From Paucibacter sp. DJ2R-2 (GTDB lineage: Bacteria; Pseudomonadota; Gammaproteobacteria; Burkholderiales; Burkholderiaceae_C): a DNA stretch of 64,000 nt. Made by a program: the position numbers and the translations under genes. How positions within the stretch are numbered: position 1 is the stretch's first letter; each line of letters opens with the position of its first letter. Shown here one piece after another: positions 9,198 through 16,867 of this stretch. The stretch spans positions 372,001-436,000 of the forward strand of contig NZ_JAJIRT010000001.1 of the NCBI RefSeq assembly GCF_025717675.1, read 5' to 3'. Below the pieces are notes generated by a model. The model was not told the DNA's origin. It saw nothing but the letters and a program-made list of their open reading frames with translations, and ran no database searches.

Positions 9198-10589
9198 ATG
9201 GCGCTGAACATTGTCATCATGGCCGCGGGCAAGGGCACCCGCATGAAATCGGCCTTGCCCAAGGTCTTGCACAAGCTGGCCGGCCGCTCGCTCTTGCGCC
9301 ATGTGCTCGACATGACGCAGGGCCTGCAAGCCCAGCGTAATGTCGTCATCACCGGCCATGGCGCGGACGCGGTGGAAGCCGCCGTCGCCGGCCCCGGCGT
9401 GCAGTTCGTGCGCCAGATGCCTCAGCTGGGCACCGGTCATGCCATCCAGCAAGCCGTGCCGGCCCTGCCCGAGGACGAGGGCACGACCCTGATCCTGAAC
9501 GGCGATGTGCCCCTGATCAAGCAAGCCACCGCCCAAGCCTTGGTCCAAGCCTGTGATGGCAAGGCCCTGGTGCTGCTGACCATCCACCTGAGCGACCCGA
9601 CCGGCTACGGCCGCATCGTGCGCCAGGACGGCCAAGCGGACGGCAACGTGCTGGCCATCGTCGAACACAAAGATGCCAGCGCTGAGCAGCGCACCATCCG
9701 CGAGGGCTACACCGGCATGATGGCCGCCCCCACCGGCGCGCTGAAACGCTGGGTCGGCCAACTCAAGAACGAAAACGCCCAGGGCGAGTACTACCTGACC
9801 GACATCGTCGCCATGGCCGTGGCCGAAGGCGTGCCGGTGCTGGGCATTGCCGCACCGAACGAGACCGAGGTGCTGGGCGTCAACAGCCCGGTGCAGTTGG
9901 CTGACTTGGAGCGTCGTTTCCAGTTGGAACAAGCCGAAACCCTGCTGGAAGCCGGTGTGCGCCTGGCCGACCCGCGCCGCTTTGATGTGCGCGGCTCCTT
10001 GAGCTGCGGCCAGGACGTGGAAATCGACGTCAACTGCGTGTTCGAAGGCACCGTGATCCTCGGCGACAACGTCCGCATCGGCGCCAACTGCGTGATCCGC
10101 AATGCCAGCATCGGCGCCGGCACCCGCATCCATGAGTTCACCCACATCGACGGCGAGAAGGCCGGCGGCGCCCAGGTCGGCGCTGGCGCCCTGATCGGCC
10201 CCTTCGCCCGCCTGCGCCCCGGTGCGGACCTGGGGGACGAGGTCCACATCGGCAACTTCGTCGAGGTCAAGAACTCCACCCTGGCCAAGGGCGCCAAGGC
10301 CAACCACCTGGCCTATCTGGGCGACGCCACCGTGGGCGAGCGCGTCAACTACGGCGCCGGCTCCATCACCGCCAACTACGACGGCGCCAACAAGCACCGC
10401 ACCGTGATCGGCGCCGATGTCCATGTGGGCAGCAACTGCGTGCTGATCGCGCCGGTCGAAATCGGGGCCGGCGCCACCATCGGCGGCGGCTCCACCATCA
10501 CCAAGCCGGTGGCGGCGGGCGAGCTGAGTGTGGCGCGCGGCAAACAGGTGGCCATCGCCGGCTGGAGCCGGCCGCTCAAGAAACGCTGA
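9198..10589 (+). CDS. glmU: bifunctional UDP-N-acetylglucosamine pyrophosphorylase / glucosamine-1-phosphate N-acetyltransferase
   Basis: GlmU catalyses the last two steps to UDP-GlcNAc, the precursor of peptidoglycan and lipopolysaccharide. The 463-residue product has the N-terminal nucleotidyltransferase signature ([17 protein letters not shown], residues about 9-25), QLGTGHA, NGDVP and YYLTDIV, followed by a left-handed beta-helix of hexapeptide repeats with the acetyltransferase end ([24 protein letters not shown]). The start at ATG 9198 gives the family N-terminus [11 protein letters not shown]. Length is normal and all key motifs are present. Confidence 0.98.
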   Translation: MALNIVIMAAGKGTRMKSALPKVLHKLAGRSLLRHVLDMTQGLQAQRNVVITGHGADAVEAAVAGPGVQFVRQMPQLGTGHAIQQAVPALPEDEGTTLILNGDVPLIKQATAQALVQACDGKALVLLTIHLSDPTGYGRIVRQDGQADGNVLAIVEHKDASAEQRTIREGYTGMMAAPTGALKRWVGQLKNENAQGEYYLTDIVAMAVAEGVPVLGIAAPNETEVLGVNSPVQLADLERRFQLEQAETLLEAGVRLADPRRFDVRGSLSCGQDVEIDVNCVFEGTVILGDNVRIGANCVIRNASIGAGTRIHEFTHIDGEKAGGAQVGAGALIGPFARLRPGADLGDEVHIGNFVEVKNSTLAKGAKANHLAYLGDATVGERVNYGAGSITANYDGANKHRTVIGADVHVGSNCVLIAPVEIGAGATIGGGSTITKPVAAGELSVARGKQVAIAGWSRPLKKR

Positions 10590-10645
10590 GATCGGCCGAG
10601 CGGGCGTGATAATCGCACGCAGGTATGGCTCCGCCTGGTGTTGCA

Positions 10646-10661
10646 CCCCCGTCTGCGGGGG
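10646..10661 (+). terminator. stem-loop after glmU
   Basis: CCCCCG-TCTG-CGGGGG is a perfect 6-bp stem with a 4-base loop, 57 bp after the glmU stop. No T-run follows, so termination activity is uncertain. Confidence 0.3.
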
Positions 10662-10728
10662 CGCGCCAGTCGGGCCCAGCGCCTAGGATTTCGCAACGGG
10701 TTCCTTCAGCAGTCTCAAAGGGCACATC

Positions 10729-11202
10729 ATGGCGCGCAATCTCACAGCATCCAGGCGAAGTCTGGCCGACTCCACACCGGCCAAGTCCGCAAGCACCCGA
10801 GGTGAAGAGGCTCTCGTGATCGACAGTTCCTGGCAGACGCTGGACGAGATCCAGGCCCGCGAAGAGCAGCAAGCACGCGCCGAGGCCCTGGAAACCCAAG
10901 CCCTCTACCAAGCAAAATGCGATGACGCGGCCAGCGCCTGCTGGTACCTTTGCCGCAGCCTGGGCCTGGCGCGCCAGATGGAGGCCGACGGCGAACCCAC
11001 ACTGGAGCTGCTGTTCCAACTGCTGGGCGCTTTGTCCGATCTGCCAGCCGAGGTGAGCACGGCCCCCGTCCCGGAAGCCGTGGGCGCCGACACCCTCGGT
11101 GTGTTTGAACTCTGCCAACAACTGGCCGCCGCCCGCGAGTTGAGCCAGGAAGCCTGGGTCGACGCCGAGCTGGCCGCGCCGCGCCAGGCCCTGACACACT
11201 GA
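10729..11202 (+). CDS. hypothetical protein
   Basis: The predicted protein has 157 residues, is soluble and resembles no family I recognise. Residues about 38-60 are rich in Ala, Glu, Gln and Arg and may form a coiled coil; the middle holds two close cysteines (KCDDAASACWYLCRSLGLARQ). There is no signal peptide or membrane segment. The ATG at 10729 is the longest choice; a GTG at 10816 (VIDSSW) would remove a poorly structured leader. A strong intrinsic terminator directly after it supports an independent transcription unit. Confidence 0.6.
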   Translation: MARNLTASRRSLADSTPAKSASTRGEEALVIDSSWQTLDEIQAREEQQARAEALETQALYQAKCDDAASACWYLCRSLGLARQMEADGEPTLELLFQLLGALSDLPAEVSTAPVPEAVGADTLGVFELCQQLAAARELSQEAWVDAELAAPRQALTH

Positions 11203-11222
11203 AGCGCAACCAGTCTCCCCGC

Positions 11223-11256
11223 AAGGGCGCCGCACCTCCGTGCCGCGCCCTTTTTT
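11223..11256 (+). terminator. Rho-independent terminator
   Basis: AAGGGCGCCGCAC pairs with GTGCCGCGCCCTT (one mismatch) around a CTCC loop and is followed by a run of six T. It lies 20 bp after the stop of the 157-residue gene and separates it from the SRPBCC gene. Confidence 0.88.
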
Positions 11257-11292
11257 GTTCTTGAGTTTGCCCGCCACTTCGGAGTCCTGCCC

Positions 11293-11829
11293 ATGAGAGT
11301 TCTCAAGTTCCTCGCCATGGCCGTGATCGGCCTGCTCGCGCTGCTGCTGATCGGCGGCCTGCTGCTGTCCCCGAAGTTCCATGTCAGCCGCAGCGTGCAG
11401 ATCGCGGCCAGCCCCGACAAGGTCTATGCCTTGGTGGCCAGCCCGCGCCAATGGAAGCTGTGGAGCGTCTGGAACCAGCGCGACCCGGCCATGCAGATCG
11501 ACTACAGCGGCCCGGAGTCGGGCGCGGGCGCCGTCTGGGCCTGGCGGAGCAAGACCGAGGGCGACGGCAAGATGAGCTTCACCGCAGCCGAGCCGGGCCG
11601 GAGCGTCGCCTATGAGCTCTACTTCCCCGACTTCGGCACCACCTCGAGCGGCGAGCTGCGCTTGTCCGCCAAGGACGGGGGCACCGAACTGAGCTGGCTC
11701 ATGGATGGCGATATGGGCAGCAACCCCTTGTTCCGCTGGCTGGCCTTGTTTGCCGACGGCATGGTCGGCAAAGACTTCGAGGCCGGCCTGGCCCGCCTCA
11801 AGCAGGTGAGCGAGCAGCAACAGCCCTGA
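11293..11829 (+). CDS. SRPBCC family (polyketide cyclase/START-like) protein with N-terminal membrane anchor
   Basis: The 178-residue product has an N-terminal transmembrane segment (about 7-27) followed by a helix-grip SRPBCC fold, recognisable from HVSRSVQIAASPDKVYALVA, then WKLWSVWNQRDP and the final amphipathic helix. Such proteins bind hydrophobic ligands, but the ligand is unknown. It is monocistronic, preceded by a terminator and convergent with the RAYT gene. Confidence 0.82.
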   Translation: MRVLKFLAMAVIGLLALLLIGGLLLSPKFHVSRSVQIAASPDKVYALVASPRQWKLWSVWNQRDPAMQIDYSGPESGAGAVWAWRSKTEGDGKMSFTAAEPGRSVAYELYFPDFGTTSSGELRLSAKDGGTELSWLMDGDMGSNPLFRWLALFADGMVGKDFEAGLARLKQVSEQQQP

Positions 11830-11976
11830 ATCAGGCCGGCCGCCAGCCGGTCGCAGAGCGCGGCTGCCTCAATTTGCAGCAAGACAAGACAAAGCCCCTG
11901 CAATCAAGCACTTGGCGCGTCTATGGGCGCCTTGCCCACGTGCTTATCCACAGCAGGCGGGGATAGAGCCGACACC

Positions 11977-12906
11977 TCAGCCAGGCATCCGGCCGCGCTC
12001 CACCCCAGCGATCAGACGGCTGACACGCGAGACCGACAGGCCGAGTTCGGCCGCCAAGGCGGTCATGGACCAGCCGCCCTCGGTGTGGGCGCTGTACAGC
12101 GCCTGTTCGCGGCTGGGGTTGGCCGCCAAACACTCTTCCCACGCGGTGCGAGCAGGGCCCACGGTGGCCGTACCGGGGCCCGGGCGAGCGCGGGCGGCCT
12201 GACCCGGCACCCCGACAGCTTTGCTTGCAGCAGCAAGGGCCGCAGCCGCCGCTCTGGCGGCCGCCTTCATGCGTTTGACGAAAGCGGCATCGCCGAGAAA
12301 GATCTGTTGCCGCAAGCGCCCGGCCCAGAGGTCCAGATCCGGCTCACTGGCCACCAAGTCGGCATAACGGTCCGCTGCACGCCGCCGATCCAGAGCGCCG
12401 CGCAGGCTGCGGCCCAGCACAAAGGCGTGCAGGCCGTCGGCATCGAGCCAGGGCGGAGCCGGCTCCAAACCGACATGCGCGCGGTAGCTCGACCAAGACC
12501 AGGCCGCCAGGTCCCGTACCAAGCCCAGGCGCAAAGGGCTCAGCTCGACGTAGCGGCAGGCGTCGAGCAGATGGGCTTCTCGGTCCACCAGCACAGCTTT
12601 GAAGCGGCCATGAAACAGCGGCCCTTCGCTGCCATGGCGGCGGTTGTGGTACTGGGTGTAGACCCCGTTCAAATGGCGCATCAGGCGCGAGAGATTGGCC
12701 TGACGGGTGAACAGCAGCAGTTGGAAATGATCGGGCTGCAGGCAGTAGGCCAGCACCTGGGCATCGAAACGCTGCATGGTTTGAGCGACCAGCGCCAGCA
12801 GCGCGCGCCGATCGGCGTCATCAACACAGGCCGCAACACCTGGGTCGCAGCGCGAGCTGAGCAGGTAGACAGCGCCGGGAATTTCGATGCGAGGAGGACG
12901 GGCCAT
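11977..12906 (-). CDS. REP-associated (RAYT-type, Y1) transposase homologue, HUH motif altered
   Basis: The 309-residue protein clearly belongs to the TnpA_REP/Y1 transposase family: it starts MARPPRIEIPGAVY, contains TRQANLSRLMRHLNGVYTQ, GPLFHGRFKAVLVDREAHLL and the Tyr helix CRYVELSPLRLGLV, and ends with a helix-turn-helix (MTALAAELGLSVSRVSRLI). The metal-binding HUH pair, normally NHYH or PNHxH, is here PDHFQ, and the usual GxxYHV..RG histidine is missing (GAVYLLSSRC). It therefore probably no longer cuts DNA but may still bind it. A REP-like inverted repeat lies 40 bp upstream. Confidence 0.85.
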   Translation of the reverse strand: MARPPRIEIPGAVYLLSSRCDPGVAACVDDADRRALLALVAQTMQRFDAQVLAYCLQPDHFQLLLFTRQANLSRLMRHLNGVYTQYHNRRHGSEGPLFHGRFKAVLVDREAHLLDACRYVELSPLRLGLVRDLAAWSWSSYRAHVGLEPAPPWLDADGLHAFVLGRSLRGALDRRRAADRYADLVASEPDLDLWAGRLRQQIFLGDAAFVKRMKAAARAAAAALAAASKAVGVPGQAARARPGPGTATVGPARTAWEECLAANPSREQALYSAHTEGGWSMTALAAELGLSVSRVSRLIAGVERGRMPG

Positions 12907-12945
12907 GCATCAACTTAGATGCGCGGCGCGCAAAAGGCAAGAAAA

Positions 12946-13004
12946 GGCAAGGCTTGACCCCTGTAGCGGGGACAGGTCATGCCCAGCCGGGGTCAGGTCT
13001 TGCC
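12946..13004. repeat. REP-like inverted repeat next to the RAYT gene
   Basis: The left arm GGCAAGGCTTGACCCC (12946-12961) and right arm GGGGTCAGGTCTTGCC (12989-13004) are complementary at 14 of 16 positions. Between them CCTGT and ACAGG (12960-12964, 12972-12976) form a smaller hairpin. The right arm contains the stop codon of the thioredoxin-like gene. Position and shape fit a REP element served by a RAYT; a near-identical half-site lies at 14560. Confidence 0.6.
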
Positions 13005-13496
13005 GTGCAGGCCTTCCAGCACCTTGAGCACGGCCTCGTCGCCCATATTGCGGGCGTCGGCCAGCTCGCCACCGTTGGTGGCCTTGAGCACGCTGCCGTC
13101 ATTGGCCAGCACGGCCACAGCCGGGATGCCCTTCTTGAGGGAGACGCCGATCTGCGCTGCCAAATCGACATTGCGGTCGAAGCGGCCGACGTTGACCTTG
13201 AGCACCACCAGGCGCTTGCCGACATGCTCGGACAGGCTGCCGGCGCTCATCTTGCGGTCCAGGGCCAGGCAATCGCCACACCAGTTGGCGCCAAACACCA
13301 GCAACACGTTCTTGCGCTGGGCTTGGGCGGTGGCCAGGGCCTGGTTGAGTTCGGCGCGGGCGTCGGCCAGCTCGTTGTAGACCAGCTTGGCCACCGTGGC
13401 CGCCGGTGCCGGGGCGGTGGTCTGAGCCAGCGCCGGCGCTGCGAAGCACATGCTGCTGAGGGCCAGGCTGCTGAGGAGTGCGGTCTTCTTGATCAT
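12993..13496 (-). CDS. periplasmic thioredoxin family protein
   Basis: The 167-residue product has a signal peptide (about 1-24, ending APALAQ) and a thioredoxin fold with a CGDC active site (Cys 73 and 76, in FGANWCGDC). It probably acts as a periplasmic thiol-disulfide exchanger; the family resembles the Thioredoxin_7 group. The start at 13496 is chosen because it opens a clean signal peptide (MIKKTALLSSLALSS). Its stop codon lies within the REP-like inverted repeat. It is divergent from the DUF808 gene. Confidence 0.85.
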   Translation of the reverse strand: MIKKTALLSSLALSSMCFAAPALAQTTAPAPAATVAKLVYNELADARAELNQALATAQAQRKNVLLVFGANWCGDCLALDRKMSAGSLSEHVGKRLVVLKVNVGRFDRNVDLAAQIGVSLKKGIPAVAVLANDGSVLKATNGGELADARNMGDEAVLKVLEGLHGKT

Positions 13497-13589
13497 GGTG
13501 AGCGACGGTCTGGGTGGACGATTCGCGAGTTTGCCATGCCGAATGCGGTACAAAGCGGCACTTCACCACTCTGCTCCTGCCGAAGCTCC

Positions 13590-14516
<927 letters not shown>

Positions 14517-14559
14517 TCGTTCATTCACTCCCGCTGTGCCGCAGGCGTGCGGCCACGCG

Positions 14560-14575
14560 GGGCCAGGTCTTGCCT
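14560..14575. repeat. REP-like half-site
   Basis: GGGGCCAGGTCTTGCC matches the right arm of the REP-like repeat at 12989-13004 in 15 of 16 bases. It lies in the short gap between the DUF808 gene and the next gene, with no obvious second arm. Confidence 0.4.
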
Positions 14576-14602
14576 GCCCGCACCCAGAGTAGGATTCGCC
14601 CC

Positions 14603-14830
14603 ATGAAGACGTACACCATCGAAATCCAGAAGTTCAAGGCTGCCTCCAACAACATCCACGGCCAGATGCTGCTCAAGGTCGACGCCCTGGTCAGCCCCAA
14701 GGCCGCTGTCGAGGGCATCGAGCCCAGCACCATCCTGGCGCTGACCGAGGCCAATGCCCGCGTGCTGATGGCCTTGCTCAAGACCCAGCTGCAAGAGTTC
14801 GACGGCAAAAAGGCACGCAGCCGCTTCTGA
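14603..14830 (+). CDS. small conserved-type hypothetical protein
   Basis: The predicted cytoplasmic protein has 75 residues (MKTYTIEIQKFKAASNNIHG...). Its start (ATG 14603) opens a compact predicted alpha/beta fold with a basic C-terminus (KKARSRF). Codon usage is like the neighbours, which supports a real gene, but I cannot name the family. It is followed after 60 bp by the UPF0149 gene on the same strand. Confidence 0.6.
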   Translation: MKTYTIEIQKFKAASNNIHGQMLLKVDALVSPKAAVEGIEPSTILALTEANARVLMALLKTQLQEFDGKKARSRF

Positions 14831-14890
14831 TTTCGCGGCCCGCGCCCGGGCCTGCAGGCCCTTGGTGCGCGCAACAGCGACAATGGCGCC

Positions 14891-15538
14891 ATGGAATATC
14901 CCCAATACAAGCCCCAGTCCGACCATCTGCCCCTCAACGACGAGGAGCTGTCCACCCTGGACGACATGCTGATCAAGCTGCCGGTCGAGGCTGCGATGAA
15001 CATCGAGGCGCTCGATGGCTATCTGGTCGGGCTGCTGCTGAGCCCGCAACGCCTGGCCGATCTACCAGGCGCCGATTGGCTGCCCACGGTCTGGGGCGGC
15101 GATGGCGATGACCTGGAAGCGGACAGCAAGTCCGAGAACTACCCCTTCGTCAGCGGCAAGCAGCGCAAGCGCGTGACCTTGCTGGTGCTGCGCCACCTGC
15201 AGTCCATCGAATGGCAACTCAATGCCAAGCCTGAGCTCTGGGAGCCGATCTTCAGCGTCGCTGAAGACGACAAGGGCGATCTGGTCGATGCCGAGGAATG
15301 GGCGATCGGCTTCCTGACCGCTGTGGACCTGGCTCCCGAAGCCTGGGCACCACTGTTCGACGACGCTGTCACTGGCCCCTTGCTGGCCCCAATCGCCCTT
15401 CTGGGCGGTGACGAAGCCACACTCAGCGACGCGCAACGTGCTCAACTGGCCGACTTGAAGCAGAAGGATGAGTTGAGCCGCGCCGTGCTTGACCACGTGC
15501 TGAAGCTCTGGGAACTCCGCAAGGCCAAGCAAGGCTGA
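14891..15538 (+). CDS. UPF0149 (YecA/YgfB) family protein
   Basis: The 215-residue product is acidic. It matches the UPF0149 family through LNDEELSTLDDMLIKLP, then NIEALDGYLVGLLLSP and EEWAIGFLTAVDL. The C-terminal SEC-C zinc motif seen in some YecA proteins is absent. Some YgfB-type members have been linked to gene regulation, but no function can be given here. The AraC-type regulator starts 20 bp downstream and may be co-transcribed. Confidence 0.82.
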   Translation: MEYPQYKPQSDHLPLNDEELSTLDDMLIKLPVEAAMNIEALDGYLVGLLLSPQRLADLPGADWLPTVWGGDGDDLEADSKSENYPFVSGKQRKRVTLLVLRHLQSIEWQLNAKPELWEPIFSVAEDDKGDLVDAEEWAIGFLTAVDLAPEAWAPLFDDAVTGPLLAPIALLGGDEATLSDAQRAQLADLKQKDELSRAVLDHVLKLWELRKAKQG

Positions 15539-15557
15539 GGACGGACCCAGGGCAGGC

Positions 15558-16553
15558 ATGGCAAACGAGCCCAGCGCGGCCCACCGGCAGCGCCACGCGC
15601 AGCGCATGAATGCGCTGCTCGACCACATCGACGCGCATCTGGACCAAGCGCTGGAGCTCAGTGGCCTGGCCGAGCGCGTGCACTTCTCGCCCTTTCATTT
15701 CCACCGCGTGTTCGCGGCCTGGATGGGCGAAACCTTGGGCGACTATCTGCGCCACCGCCGCCTCGATGTGTCCGCCCTGATGCTGGCACAGCCCGAGCCG
15801 CGCTCGGTGCTCGAAGTCGCCCTGACCGTGGGCTTTGGCTCCAGCGAAGCCTTTGCGCGCGCCTTCAAGCTGCGCTTTGGCCAGACACCCAGCGCCTGGC
15901 GCCTGGACAGCCCGCAGCGCTGGGCGCGCGAACTGGCCTGCTCGCGCGAACAACAAGCCCTGCGCCACCGCCCGCCACCCGCCTTGCTGAGCAATCTGGA
16001 TCAGACAGAGCGCAATCTCGATCAGGCCGACGCGGCCTGTGCTGAAGAAGATACAGGCTCTTGTTTCACTTCAGAGAGCCATATGCACATCAGCCTCCAA
16101 CAACTGCCCCCGACCCGGGTGGCCTACCTCCGCCACATCGGGCCCTACGGCCAGAGCGTCCACGAGTTCTGGATGAACACCGTGCTGCCCTGGCGGCAAG
16201 CCCAGGGCCTGGAACAACGTGCCTGCTACGGCATGGGCCGCGACGACCCCAGCTTCACGGCGCCCGAGCAATGCCGCTACGACGCCTGCGTCGAGGTCGA
16301 TGCCGACTTCATCGCCCGCAGCCCGGCCAACATCCAGGACCTGCCCGGCGGTCGCTACGCCGTGGCGACATTCCGCGGCACCTTGCCGGACTTTGCCCAT
16401 GCCTGGACCGAGTTGCTGCGCGGCTGGCTGCCCTCCAGCGGCCTGCAGATCGATGGCCGCCCGGTCTTCGAGCATTACCCGCCCGACTCCGGCTATGACC
16501 CGCATACAGGCATTTTCAGCTGCGAGCTTTGCCTGCCGGTGAAGGCGGCCTGA
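15558..16553 (+). CDS. AraC-family regulator with C-terminal GyrI-like effector domain
   Basis: The 331-residue protein starts with an AraC/XylS double helix-turn-helix (about 15-115; LSGLAERVHFSPFHFHRVFAAW and VALTVGFGSSEAFARAFKLRFG), followed by a linker. From about 176 a GyrI-like small-molecule-binding domain begins (HISLQQLPPTRVAYLRHIGP) and ends SCELCLPV. This HTH-first order is that of Rob/SoxS-like regulators with ligand domains. The effector and targets are unknown. Confidence 0.9.
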   Translation: MANEPSAAHRQRHAQRMNALLDHIDAHLDQALELSGLAERVHFSPFHFHRVFAAWMGETLGDYLRHRRLDVSALMLAQPEPRSVLEVALTVGFGSSEAFARAFKLRFGQTPSAWRLDSPQRWARELACSREQQALRHRPPPALLSNLDQTERNLDQADAACAEEDTGSCFTSESHMHISLQQLPPTRVAYLRHIGPYGQSVHEFWMNTVLPWRQAQGLEQRACYGMGRDDPSFTAPEQCRYDACVEVDADFIARSPANIQDLPGGRYAVATFRGTLPDFAHAWTELLRGWLPSSGLQIDGRPVFEHYPPDSGYDPHTGIFSCELCLPVKAA

Positions 16554-16614
16554 GCTGGCCCGCCGCTTAGACGCGCTTTCGGCACAGAACCGTCGATCGC
16601 TGAGATTTGAATAC

Positions 16615-16717
16615 GAACGCAGAGTGCGCGGAGGCTCGCAGAGGTCGCAGAGAGAGAAGAAGAGCGAGGATTGTGTTCTCAGCGTCCTCTGCGGTCCTCT
16701 GCGAACTCTGCGTGCTG
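16615..16717. repeat. CGCAGAG-type intergenic inverted repeat
   Basis: The left arm contains CGCAGAG, CGCGGAG, CGCAGAG and CGCAGAG units at roughly ten-base spacing (16615-16653). The right arm (16678-16717) contains the complementary CTCTGCG units three times. The arms could fold into a long imperfect hairpin. Similar CTCTGCG/CGCAGAG repeats occur between genes in many unrelated bacteria (from memory). The rest of the 16554-16867 gap holds only the terminator below. Confidence 0.65.
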
Positions 16718-16793
16718 AAACTTCTCCGCGAACGACGGCTCCGTGCCGGTACCTGCCGCTCATTCTGAATGTTCGGGACTCCGCTCAAAAACG

Positions 16794-16819
16794 AAGGGCT
16801 TGCCAACTGGCAAGCCCTT
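16794..16819 (-). terminator. Rho-independent terminator of the S9 peptidase gene
   Basis: AAGGGCTTGCC and GGCAAGCCCTT form an 11-bp perfect stem with an AACT loop. On the minus strand it is followed by CGTTTTTG, and it lies about 50 bp after the peptidase stop. It may also stop weakly on the plus strand. Confidence 0.85.
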
Positions 16820-16867
16820 TGAGTCTTCTACAGCGGCCATCACGACAGCCGCCAGGCAATCACGCGA

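Noticed and set aside
9165-10646. Long minus-strand open frame opposite glmU
   Set aside because: Antisense shadow with His/Gly/Ala-rich nonsense; glmU on the plus strand is certain.
11944-11952. Perfect DnaA box TTATCCACA
   Set aside because: A single 9-mer is expected by chance about once in a few such windows; there is no cluster, no AT-rich region and no dnaA or dnaN nearby, so no origin is claimed.
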